From NCBI GenBank assembly GCA_039187375.1, contig JBCCZN010000002.1, positions 1-43,248 on the forward strand: a stretch of DNA of 43,248 nucleotides, read 5' to 3'. Made by a program: the position numbers and the translations under genes. The DNA is from CALBPI01 sp039187375. Its GTDB lineage: Bacteria > Pseudomonadota > Gammaproteobacteria > Steroidobacterales > Woeseiaceae. Below, piece by piece: positions 1 through 7,621 of the stretch (positions within the stretch are counted from its first letter, which is position 1; every line of letters begins with the position of its first letter). The notes beneath the pieces are model-generated. The model was not told the origin of the DNA. It was given only the letters and a program-made list of their open reading frames with translations, and searched no databases.

Positions 1-561
1 ACACCCTGCGCACCGTGCTATTGGCATCAGCACCATGTGTTGTGCTCCAACGAGATTTTTCGCTGGATCGATTCCGGCTTTAAACCGTGTTTTTTGATTT
101 CCGGTTCGATCGATGGCGACGTGCCCGAGCGCATTGCCCGTGCCTGGGGGGCCGATGTCATCCGCGGTTCCGCCAATCAAAGTGGCGCACTGGCTCTGCG
201 CGACATGCAACAAAAGATGAAACAGGGTCTTTCAATTGTCACCACAGCCGATGGACCGCGCGGGCCGCGCTATGAGTTCAAAACCGGCGCATTAATCATG
301 GCAAGAGTAGGCAAGGTGCCGGTGGTACCGGTCGCGGCGGCCGCCAGCAGCGCCTGGTATCTGAAGCGCTGGGACCGGTTCATGATTCCCAAACCGTTTG
401 CGCGTGTCGTGATCGGTGTTGGGGAGCCTATCAATATTGATCGCAGTGTTCCGCTTGATCAACTTGAGCCTGACAGACTGGCCGTTCAGCAAGCAGTCAT
501 GTTGTTAATGCAACACTGTCAGACCGTTGTAGGTGAAAAGGCATACCCCGATGCAAGTTAG
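1..561 (+). CDS. DUF374 lysophospholipid acyltransferase-like protein, 5'-truncated
   Basis: The reading frame is open from the first base of the window, so the N-terminus is missing. The first in-frame possible start, a GTG at 37, lies inside conserved sequence and is probably not the true start. The visible part resembles DUF374 proteins, which are related to lysophospholipid and lipid A-type acyltransferases and are often annotated near lipid A genes. Matching segments are an N-terminal WHQHH stretch, the RGSANQSGALALRDM segment and the TTADGPRGPRYEFKTGAL segment; the DGPRGP motif is characteristic of the family. The likely role is acyl transfer to a lipid at the inner membrane, but the substrate cannot be read from sequence. 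The next gene overlaps its end by 11 bp, which suggests co-transcription and translational coupling. Confidence 0.8.
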   Translation, partial: TPCAPCYWHQHHVLCSNEIFRWIDSGFKPCFLISGSIDGDVPERIARAWGADVIRGSANQSGALALRDMQQKMKQGLSIVTTADGPRGPRYEFKTGALIMARVGKVPVVPVAAAASSAWYLKRWDRFMIPKPFARVVIGVGEPINIDRSVPLDQLEPDRLAVQQAVMLLMQHCQTVVGEKAYPDAS

Positions 562-1300
562 AGTGCGGGAGCGCTTGTTTGCGCTAGCAATCAGTATCAT
601 CGCGCCCTGCGTGATGGCATCGGCTTCGGCGCAGACCTCGCTGATACCACACACGGCGACCTATAAGGTCAGCGCTGGCATTGCCGGTGGCCGCCTGCAA
701 ACCCAATTGGTGGCGACCGCAGACGGTTTTCGGGCGACTCACTCGGTGCGTCCGACAGGGCTGGCAAGACTGGCAACGCGCGGCACCATTATTGAAAGCA
801 GTGACTTCACGCTCGACGGTACCCGGTTGCGGATGCGCCAATATGATTCCGAAGATAGCATTTCCAAGGAGCGCGGCACCATCGCGCTGATATTCGATTG
901 GGACGATGCGCAACTGACCGGCGAGATCAATCTCGACGACACGCCAGCCCGGTCAATCAGTCAATCACTTGATCCGCTTTTGCAGGATCGGGTCGCGATT
1001 CAATACCAGCTGATGCTGGATCTGGCTAACGATGGCGAGCGCGAGACCTATCAACTATTCGATATCGATGGCAACAAGACACTAAACATCACCCGCATCG
1101 GTGAAGAATCAGTAAAGGTCGGACGCCAGCGATATACCGCAATTGGCATCCAACACCAGTCCGAAGGCTCGTCTCGTTATACGCAACTGTGGTGCGTACC
1201 CGAACTGGGTTTTCTGCCGGCCAAAATCGAGCAATATCGCAAAGACAAACTCAAGGTGCGCATCTCGTTACTCGAATACGCGCCCCTAAGCACCGACTAG
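551..1300 (+). CDS. DUF3108 domain periplasmic protein
   Basis: This 249-residue protein starts at the ATG at 551, inside the last codons of the preceding gene. A GTG at 533 is possible, but the ATG puts a typical signal peptide at the very N-terminus (MQVRVRERLFALAIS..., cleavage plausible after SASA). The mature part is beta-rich and fits DUF3108: it begins with a TATYKVSAGIAGGRLQTQL-type strand and ends with a segment naming the protein's final strands (LPAKIEQYRKDKLKVRISL). DUF3108 proteins are exported and of unknown function, often beside envelope or lipid genes. The coupling to a DUF374 acyltransferase-like gene fits an envelope role, which is inference. The stop codon overlaps the convergent secretin gene's stop by 4 bp, leaving no room for a separate terminator. 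Confidence 0.8.
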   Translation: MQVRVRERLFALAISIIAPCVMASASAQTSLIPHTATYKVSAGIAGGRLQTQLVATADGFRATHSVRPTGLARLATRGTIIESSDFTLDGTRLRMRQYDSEDSISKERGTIALIFDWDDAQLTGEINLDDTPARSISQSLDPLLQDRVAIQYQLMLDLANDGERETYQLFDIDGNKTLNITRIGEESVKVGRQRYTAIGIQHQSEGSSRYTQLWCVPELGFLPAKIEQYRKDKLKVRISLLEYAPLSTD

Positions 1301-2871
1301 CGACTCGCTTGATAAACCGGTGACTTGCCAACGATGCGTGGCGTCATAATCATGATGAGTTCTTTTTTCTGCTCAATCGTATAGCGCGACTGGAACAATT
1401 TGCCAATCAGTGGAATACGACTGAGAACCGGCACTTTACGGGTCGTCTCAGTCTGCTGCGTCTGAATCAGACCGCCAATGACCACTGTCTCACCACTGCG
1501 CGCCCTCACGATAGAGGAAGCCTGACTGATATCGAGATTGGGCGCCGTGGATTGCACGACCCCATTGTTATCGACGACCTCACTAACACTGGAGACGCGT
1601 GTCACCACCGGGGAGACGTCTAGTGTAATCCAGCCCTCGGATGAAATTTGTGGCGTGATTGAAAGAACGATGCCCTCGGTTACGACCTGCGGCACATCGG
1701 TAGCAAAGGTGTTCGAGCCTGCCGCGGTCGTATCGGTGCTCTGTTCCTTGCGGAAAAACGTCCGGTCGGTACCGACCTTGATCAGCGCCGATTGGTTGTT
1801 CAGCGTACGAATGTGTGGCTGCGACACAATGTCAACCGTGCCTTGCTCCTGCAGTGCCTGCAACATTGCAGAAATCTGGTTGATACCGCCTTCGATATCA
1901 CCGAAGTTCAGGGTTACGGTCGATGGGAGTGCCGCAAAACCGCCTGCTGGCGTCTGGATCGCGGTCGTTGTACTGCCGTCGAGGAATCGACCATCGCCTT
2001 GACGAGCCATTCGTGACCAGTCAATACCAAGACTGAAATCGTCATTTAAAGCCACCTCAACGATCTTGACCTCAACATCGACCTGGCGGTAAATCGCGGT
2101 ATTCAGCTGATCGATATACTCAGCGATCTCGCGAACGCGTTTGTGCTGATCGGTCACCTGTACCGTACCGGCTAGTCGGTTCATCGTCAGCCGACCGTCT
2201 TCAGAAATAAGTTTCTCCAGCTGCTCTTGTAGCTCACTCCAAAAATCGACGCTGTCGGCTTGTTCTATCGACATCGAGCCGGATACCCCCCCAGCACCTC
2301 CAGCGCCCCCACCGCCGGCACCGCCACCCGCGCCGCCACCGGCATCGCCTGCCGAACTTGATACCTGTGCCTGACTACTGCCTTGTCCGGAGCGCACCAA
2401 ACGGATGTAGTCGACTGAGAAGTTGCGCGTTTCCCAGGACTTCACGTAGACGATATTGCCTTTGCGTTCCCAAAAATAGCCGCTGGCACTGAGCATCGAG
2501 CGCATGACTTCCTCGAATGGCAGCTGTTTGAGATCGACGGTGACAGTCCCGATTACTTCTGGCTCTACAACGATATTGAGATTGTAGGTTTTGCCAAATA
2601 GTCGGCAAGCATCCGAGATCGGCAACTCGCGAGCAACAAAGCTATAGAGCGTTTCGTCCTCCGGTGCGACAGCCTCAGCTGCGGTCACTGTGGTTGCAGT
2701 GACGACCGGCGGTGGCGATACCCATACCTGATCACGTACCGCACGCTCCGCCGAGTAATCACGCACTGGCATTTCCGAGGGCTGTCCGGTCAATATCGAG
2801 CAACCACTCAATGCGAATACAGCTGTTACTCCTGCAATCCGTTTAGCGCTAATCCTTGCGTCATATTTCAT
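1297..2871 (-). CDS. mshL: MSHA-type pilus secretin MshL (outer-membrane channel lipoprotein)
   Basis: This 524-residue secretin would form the outer-membrane ring through which the pilus or pseudopilus passes. The N-terminus is a lipoprotein signal (FALSGC, Cys24). An STN/N0-like domain follows at about residues 83-150, containing LPISDACRLFGKTYNLNIVV. A low-complexity Gly/Ala/Ser linker occupies roughly residues 170-200. N-domain repeats (QVTDQHKRVREIAEYIDQL) lead into the C-terminal secretin domain, which has VSQPHIRTLNNQSALIKVG and the signature VPVLSRIPLIGKLFQSR before ELIMIMTPRIV. The start overlaps the preceding PilP-like gene by 4 bp (ATGA), and the gene is last in the eight-gene cluster. 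Order and length fit MshL better than PilQ, because AMIN domains are absent. Confidence is high for a secretin and moderate for the MshL name. Confidence 0.9.
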   Translation of the reverse strand: MKYDARISAKRIAGVTAVFALSGCSILTGQPSEMPVRDYSAERAVRDQVWVSPPPVVTATTVTAAEAVAPEDETLYSFVARELPISDACRLFGKTYNLNIVVEPEVIGTVTVDLKQLPFEEVMRSMLSASGYFWERKGNIVYVKSWETRNFSVDYIRLVRSGQGSSQAQVSSSAGDAGGGAGGGAGGGGAGGAGGVSGSMSIEQADSVDFWSELQEQLEKLISEDGRLTMNRLAGTVQVTDQHKRVREIAEYIDQLNTAIYRQVDVEVKIVEVALNDDFSLGIDWSRMARQGDGRFLDGSTTTAIQTPAGGFAALPSTVTLNFGDIEGGINQISAMLQALQEQGTVDIVSQPHIRTLNNQSALIKVGTDRTFFRKEQSTDTTAAGSNTFATDVPQVVTEGIVLSITPQISSEGWITLDVSPVVTRVSSVSEVVDNNGVVQSTAPNLDISQASSIVRARSGETVVIGGLIQTQQTETTRKVPVLSRIPLIGKLFQSRYTIEQKKELIMIMTPRIVGKSPVYQASR

Positions 2872-3440
2872 GGCGTTACTCTCACCCGTTTGAATTGTTC
2901 GGTGGTGTTGTGAACCAGCAGAACCGAATTCTGCTGAATATCGCGAATACGAAAATCATGAAACCCATCTCCTTCAGAGTAGATTTCGCTACCGAAAACG
3001 ACAGCGCTTCGATCCTGCGAATGAACGATGGCGGTTGGTCGTGGCCAGCGCACCAACTGCCCCGTAGTACTGGCGGCAGTCAATTGCTGTTCGGCTTGGC
3101 CGGAACTCGCTAGCAGTGATGCCATTAACGGCGTTGGCGAAAACGGATCTCGAAGCGGCGATGCGTTCCAGGCCAAGGCAGACACATCGATAGCCATCAG
3201 AGTGTCGCGTTGCAATTCCGTCGGTACCGCGTTGTTCGTTGTCTGCGGCATCATATCCGCCATGGATGGATCGTCCATGTCCGCCATCGACGAATCAATC
3301 ATTGGACCATCCGCCATACCCGCATCAATTGCCGCGTCAGCTGAGGAATCGCTTTTCATCAGTGGACGAATGACCTGATTAAATACCGTCAGCGCAGCGA
3401 CGACGCAAAGACCGATAATCACCCATTTATTATTGAACAT
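2868..3440 (-). CDS. PilP/GspC-like inner-membrane component (MshK position)
   Basis: The 190-residue protein is best started at the ATG at 3440 (MFNNKWVIIGLCVVAAL). An upstream in-frame extension would overlap the preceding gene by almost 90 bp. It has one N-terminal membrane segment (about residues 6-22). A flexible Met/Asp-rich linker follows (about 30-65, repeated SSMADM-like units). The C-terminal beta domain carries SPLRDPFSPTP and GQLVRWPRPTAIVHSQDRSA, typical of PilP/GspC proteins that link the inner-membrane platform to the secretin. It overlaps the PilO-like gene by 11 bp upstream and the secretin by 4 bp downstream, consistent with obligatory stoichiometric partners. The exact family name (MshK or PilP) is not certain. 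Confidence 0.7.
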   Translation of the reverse strand: MFNNKWVIIGLCVVAALTVFNQVIRPLMKSDSSADAAIDAGMADGPMIDSSMADMDDPSMADMMPQTTNNAVPTELQRDTLMAIDVSALAWNASPLRDPFSPTPLMASLLASSGQAEQQLTAASTTGQLVRWPRPTAIVHSQDRSAVVFGSEIYSEGDGFHDFRIRDIQQNSVLLVHNTTEQFKRVRVTP

Positions 3441-4242
3441 TGGCGCGCTCCTGCAGCGTATCGGTATGCACCCAGACGCGTAAGGTGGCACTGACCGCAT
3501 CGGTGCCACTGCCATCACCAGTGAAAGAAGCTTCTAGAATTTCAACATGCCAGACACTGCTAACGACTTGTCGGAAGAACTCAAGACTCTGGAAATACGT
3601 ATCGTCACCACCCTCCTTAGAGAGCTTGACCTCGATCGGTGCCTGTAACACATCCGCCAGTTCAGACGATTGCGCGTCGGACAACGTATAAGAAAAATCA
3701 AGTCCCAACGAACTGGCTATAGTGCTTTTTTCACGCAACCATCGCGCTAACGAACGATAATCGGGAAACACGCGTCGCGCATCAGCACTGGCCACCTTGG
3801 CCTTGATGTCCGCCATCTTGGTTTCCGACCAGACGCTCTGTAGCTGCAGAATCTGACTTTCAACACGGGTCAACTCCTGCAACGCCAACGTGTTGTCCGA
3901 TACGTGTGAAACACGTGAATTTAGCGACCAATAAATCAACAGAACACTGCCGACGGTCAACAAGACAAAACCCAGCTGATACCGTCGACTGACTAGAATC
4001 CGAAAAACCAGCCGGTTCGTCAGCTGTTGCATCATCAACCATGGTGAACGTGTCTTCACCGTCATGGTCGGTTCTGAGATATTCAATCGCTGGGCGATTG
4101 TCGCGTTCGACAAATCCGGCTGTTCGACCGTGTCGTCTTCTCCGGCCAGCTCAAGATCGAATACGCTCGGGTCGATCTTGATCGACGCCGTAGAATTCAG
4201 CGGTACTTCACTGGGATCATAGTCTTTTCGCAACTCGATCAT
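3430..4242 (-). CDS. PilO/GspM-like pilus assembly protein (MshJ position)
   Basis: This 270-residue inner-membrane protein has a cytoplasmic N-terminal arm of about 90 residues. That arm carries a short conserved-looking segment (TASIKIDPSVFDLELAG). One membrane helix follows at about residues 88-106 (LGFVLLTVGSVLLIYWSL), then a coiled coil (NTLALQELTRVESQILQLQ) and a ferredoxin-like periplasmic domain (LEFFRQVVSSVWHVEILEAS). This is the PilO/GspM/MshJ plan, in which the protein pairs with PilN/GspL to scaffold the assembly machine. The start codon overlaps the MshI-like gene by 4 bp, so the two are probably translated together. The long N-terminal arm is larger than usual for PilO and might mediate contacts with the ATPase; that is speculation. 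Confidence 0.75.
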   Translation of the reverse strand: MIELRKDYDPSEVPLNSTASIKIDPSVFDLELAGEDDTVEQPDLSNATIAQRLNISEPTMTVKTRSPWLMMQQLTNRLVFRILVSRRYQLGFVLLTVGSVLLIYWSLNSRVSHVSDNTLALQELTRVESQILQLQSVWSETKMADIKAKVASADARRVFPDYRSLARWLREKSTIASSLGLDFSYTLSDAQSSELADVLQAPIEVKLSKEGGDDTYFQSLEFFRQVVSSVWHVEILEASFTGDGSGTDAVSATLRVWVHTDTLQERANVQ

Positions 4243-5627
4243 CGCAGCCGCCCCTGAATTTCAAATCCGATATCACCGTCTTGGGTGGCGCCGCCTTCTT
4301 GCAATTGTTGCAACCAACCCTGTTCCCACGACACAGCGATACCGGTATGCCACGGTGCCTCAGTCAGTCGTGTTTGAAATAGCGTCAGGACCGGCGCGAG
4401 TGCGTCCAGCGGCACCAAAGTCTCACCCTTAAGTGAGACTTGCCAACTCTTGCTTTCATCTTCATGGGTGATCGTCGCCTCGGTGAGCACCAAACCCTCT
4501 GGCACGAGATCACCAAGGTGACTTAAGAAAATAGCGGGTAGATTGAACTCGTCGATATTCAGAATATCGAGTTTCGTTTCTTCTGCTTGCATCCGTTCGG
4601 CCTGCGATCTCAGATCGGCTAGCTCAAGTCGCTTGGCAGCCAGTTCACTCTCGATTCGTTCAACATCCATTCGGTGACTGAGGATCGTTCCTTCTACGGC
4701 GGTTGTTATCAGCACCGCGGCAAATGCCAAAACGGCAGCCATCAATAACCCAGCACGCGCAAACGTTTTCACGCTAAGCGAGCGGCGGGTAAATACCGGA
4801 ATAAAATTACTGGCCAATCGCTGCGGAAGTGCAGCCACCTGACGCATCCAGAATTCTGGCTCTGCTGCACGCGCGTCATAAGAGATCGTCGCATCGATCT
4901 TGTCATCGAGTAGTTCGCGAGCCTGCTCTGCGCGTTCACCGACTAACCAAGCCTGATCGATTTCGCCACCAATTCGCTGTTTGGCGTAACCGATCGTACG
5001 GTTGATATCCACAACCAGCCGCCCATTACTCTGCGGCATCCACGCGTAGCTCAATTCTCGTACAAACAGGATTTCACCCTCTGCTGACGAGACTAACATC
5101 TGCGTCCGGTCGTCGAAGAGGGCGATCATCAACAGCGCTCGATCACTGTCCGCTTCCAGCGCCGGCACAAACTCTGACATGATTTCTGTCAATGGCACCA
5201 GCAACTTCGGCATCAAATAATAGTCCTCGCAGATACGCATCACCGTATCGAGGATTTCCTTAGGCATCAGATGCAGTAATACTCCGCTGATACCATTGCG
5301 CTCTACCGGGTGAGCTCGCCATGCCCCCTCACCCTGGAACGGCTTAGCCGCATCAACATGGCGCTGCATGAATTTCTTTTGATCCCGTCCGGACATCGGC
5401 GGGATTTCAAGAAATTCGTGAGTGTGCAGATCATCTTCATAGGCAATTGCTACAGAACCGCCACGAGAAATATCAATAATGCCGGATGCGATATGCATCG
5501 CACGGCGTAGACTGGTCAAATCGGTCACCGGAACCGGCGACTTCCAACTCTCGACCACCTCACCCGCACGCAAACGCGCAATACGGAACTCTCCGTATGC
5601 CCATTCGATACCGTAATCGATACTCAT
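4239..5627 (-). CDS. mshI: MshI/GspL-like protein (PilM and PilN domains fused)
   Basis: This 462-residue protein combines a cytoplasmic actin-like PilM/GspL domain with a PilN-type membrane and periplasmic part. The N-terminal half (about residues 1-270) has the strand-rich pattern MSIDYGIEWAYGEFRIARL and a central LLMIALFDDRTQMLVSS segment. A membrane helix occupies about 290-312, followed by a coiled coil (MDVERIESELAAKRLELADL) and a PilN-like beta domain. In MSHA and type II systems this component connects the assembly ATPase to the periplasmic scaffold. Start and stop each overlap the neighbouring genes by 4 bp, the tightest coupling in the cluster. The assignment is from architecture and position rather than from a single signature motif. 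Confidence 0.75.
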   Translation of the reverse strand: MSIDYGIEWAYGEFRIARLRAGEVVESWKSPVPVTDLTSLRRAMHIASGIIDISRGGSVAIAYEDDLHTHEFLEIPPMSGRDQKKFMQRHVDAAKPFQGEGAWRAHPVERNGISGVLLHLMPKEILDTVMRICEDYYLMPKLLVPLTEIMSEFVPALEADSDRALLMIALFDDRTQMLVSSAEGEILFVRELSYAWMPQSNGRLVVDINRTIGYAKQRIGGEIDQAWLVGERAEQARELLDDKIDATISYDARAAEPEFWMRQVAALPQRLASNFIPVFTRRSLSVKTFARAGLLMAAVLAFAAVLITTAVEGTILSHRMDVERIESELAAKRLELADLRSQAERMQAEETKLDILNIDEFNLPAIFLSHLGDLVPEGLVLTEATITHEDESKSWQVSLKGETLVPLDALAPVLTLFQTRLTEAPWHTGIAVSWEQGWLQQLQEGGATQDGDIGFEIQGRLR

Positions 5628-6409
5628 TGCTTCACCCAGGTGTGACCGGCACCGACCGGGTCATAACTCATACCGACATAGCCCTTCACCAACACCGCTG
5701 TTTGCAAGGCGCCCGTAGGATAGGGGCCGGCATACACTGCCACTTCACTACCATCAATGATGTAGGCAGAAACGAAGCCATCAGTACTGCCACTTGCTGC
5801 CGGTACGGCGTAAGGGCCTACCCCATTAATCGTATAGCCAGCTTGGGCGGTATCCGCGTTACTTAACAACACACGATGGAAGTGACCTCCCAAATGACGA
5901 CGCTCAATAATGATATCGCTGGATTCTACGATTGCCGCACTAGCGTTTTGACTCCAGATATTCTCGAAGCGTGCCGCGTCACTTGCCTGGGCCGGGATGT
6001 CTCCCTTGATATTCGAGATAATCATGAACCGTGGCGAAGCCGGGGCGTTCGCAAGCCCACTGGATTGCGTGTAGCCGGAAAACCCGCCAGAGGCGAACAG
6101 AAAATTCGGATCGAAATAAACAAACCGGGCATGCTCACGACGGTTTCTCAACACATCATTGCTGGGTCGTTTGCCGACGCTGGCAATAGCGGCACTCCAC
6201 ACGCCACTGTTGCTCGACGGAACGATACCGGTGCGCGATATATACCGTTCGAGATCATCGGCTAACTGCACCAAGTTTTGACGCTCCGCGGCAACATCAG
6301 CCCGATCGATTGAGTCGATCAGATTCGGTGCGAGTACTGCTGCCAGAATTGCAATGATCGCCATCACCGCGATCATCTCCATCAGCGAAAAACCATGTGT
6401 TGACTTCAT
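5624..6409 (-). CDS. Type IV prepilin-like protein (261 aa)
   Basis: A class III signal and processing site are clear at the N-terminus. A short basic leader (MKSTHG) is followed by FSLMEM and a hydrophobic helix (IAVMAIIAILAAVLAPN). Cleavage after Gly6 would leave Phe as residue 1 and Glu at position 5, as required for pilin polymerisation. The globular part contains ERQNLVQLADDLERYISRTG, the alpha1-C region typical of pseudopilins. The start ATG abuts the stop of the GspF-like gene (TAGATG), and the stop overlaps the MshI-like start. At 261 residues it is longer than a major pilin usually is, so it could be a minor or tip pilin. No prepilin peptidase gene is present in the window, so processing must rely on one encoded elsewhere. 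Confidence 0.85.
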   Translation of the reverse strand: MKSTHGFSLMEMIAVMAIIAILAAVLAPNLIDSIDRADVAAERQNLVQLADDLERYISRTGIVPSSNSGVWSAAIASVGKRPSNDVLRNRREHARFVYFDPNFLFASGGFSGYTQSSGLANAPASPRFMIISNIKGDIPAQASDAARFENIWSQNASAAIVESSDIIIERRHLGGHFHRVLLSNADTAQAGYTINGVGPYAVPAASGSTDGFVSAYIIDGSEVAVYAGPYPTGALQTAVLVKGYVGMSYDPVGAGHTWVKQ

Positions 6410-7612
6410 CTAGCGCAGTCCTGACATCAAAGTGAACATCGGCATAAATAGCGACGCTGCGACCAGACCTACGATGACGACCAGCGTCAGCGTAATCATC
6501 GGTTCGAGCGTGGCGAATACCTTTTTAAGCTTGCGTGGAATTTCTTTATCAAATCTGTCCGCGACCTGCTGTAACGTAATGTCGAGTCGACCCGCATCCT
6601 CGCCAACAATGATCATGCGCAGTGTGAGCGAGGCAATGACCGGATGCGCCCGCAGCGCTTCACTGATTTTGTGTCCCTCTTCAACGCTGGCGACTGCATC
6701 TTTGATCGCAGCATCGAGAACCGGGCTTTTGGACACACCGCGTGACAGTGTCAGCGCATCGAGAATGGGTACGCCAGACTTCAACATCAATGCCAGCGTG
6801 TGCACAAATTGAGACTGCAGCAACATGCTGTACAGATCGCCGAAAACGGGCATATTGAGACGCAACTGATCAAGTAACAGTGCGACCTTAGGTTGTGTAC
6901 GTGTTAAGAACTTGATGCCCATGACGACGCCGGCAATCGACAAAAGAAATGCCCACCAATACGTCTGCGCTACCTCGCCAAATGTCAGGACAGCGCGTGT
7001 CAACGCCGGTAACTCGATACCGAGATCGACAAAAATCTCTGCGAACTTCGGTACGACTACCGTGAACATCAGACCGATCAAACCGGCAACGGCGGCAATA
7101 ATCGATACCGGGTAGATACTTGCCTGCCGGACATCGGCAACGATGCCCTCAACCCACTCCAAATGATGCGCAAGATCCTCGAACGTCGTTGCCAGATTAC
7201 CGCCTTGCTCACCTGCACGGATTAGATTACATACTTGATCGGAGAACACACCGGGATAGGCACGGAAGGACTCTGATACTTCAGTGCCCGCTTGTACTGA
7301 CAGGCTAATGTTTTCAAGGACCACCTTGAGGTGTAGGTGTGTCGTCTCTTGTGCCATCGCTGTGATCGTCTCGGCAATGGGAATTCCTGAGAGCAGCAAC
7401 GAGGTCGATCCAGTAAAAAATTCGACGAGTTCTCGTCTGGGTACTTTGAAGTTCTTCGCAGTGCGTTTTTTGGCCGTGAGCGGACGCGCTTCAATCAACC
7501 AGAAACCGACCTCGCGCAATCGCCGCTCAAGGGCATGCTCACTTTCGGCCGCCATCGTGCCATCGGATGTGCGCCCGGCTTTGTCGACTGCGTGGTAACT
7601 AAACTGCGGCAT
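6410..7612 (-). CDS. GspF/PilC-family inner-membrane platform protein (MshG-like)
   Basis: This 400-residue protein has the two repeated T2SSF domains of the platform around which pilins are assembled. Its N-terminal cap is MPQFSYHAVDKAGRTSDGTM. The first T2SSF domain (about residues 65-190) contains TGSTSLLLSGIPIAETITAM and FRAYPGVFSDQVCNLIRAGE. The second (about 265-390) contains LMLKSGVPILDALTLSRGV and HPVIASLTLRMIIVGEDAGR. Membrane helices lie near 168-190, 215-235 and 370-392. It would sit between the cytoplasmic ATPase and the pilins. It follows the ATPase gene after only 9 bp and abuts the prepilin gene, so all three are probably on one transcript. The family call is secure; MshG is inferred from context. 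Confidence 0.9.
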   Translation of the reverse strand: MPQFSYHAVDKAGRTSDGTMAAESEHALERRLREVGFWLIEARPLTAKKRTAKNFKVPRRELVEFFTGSTSLLLSGIPIAETITAMAQETTHLHLKVVLENISLSVQAGTEVSESFRAYPGVFSDQVCNLIRAGEQGGNLATTFEDLAHHLEWVEGIVADVRQASIYPVSIIAAVAGLIGLMFTVVVPKFAEIFVDLGIELPALTRAVLTFGEVAQTYWWAFLLSIAGVVMGIKFLTRTQPKVALLLDQLRLNMPVFGDLYSMLLQSQFVHTLALMLKSGVPILDALTLSRGVSKSPVLDAAIKDAVASVEEGHKISEALRAHPVIASLTLRMIIVGEDAGRLDITLQQVADRFDKEIPRKLKKVFATLEPMITLTLVVIVGLVAASLFMPMFTLMSGLR

Positions 7613-7621
7613 GAGCTTGCG

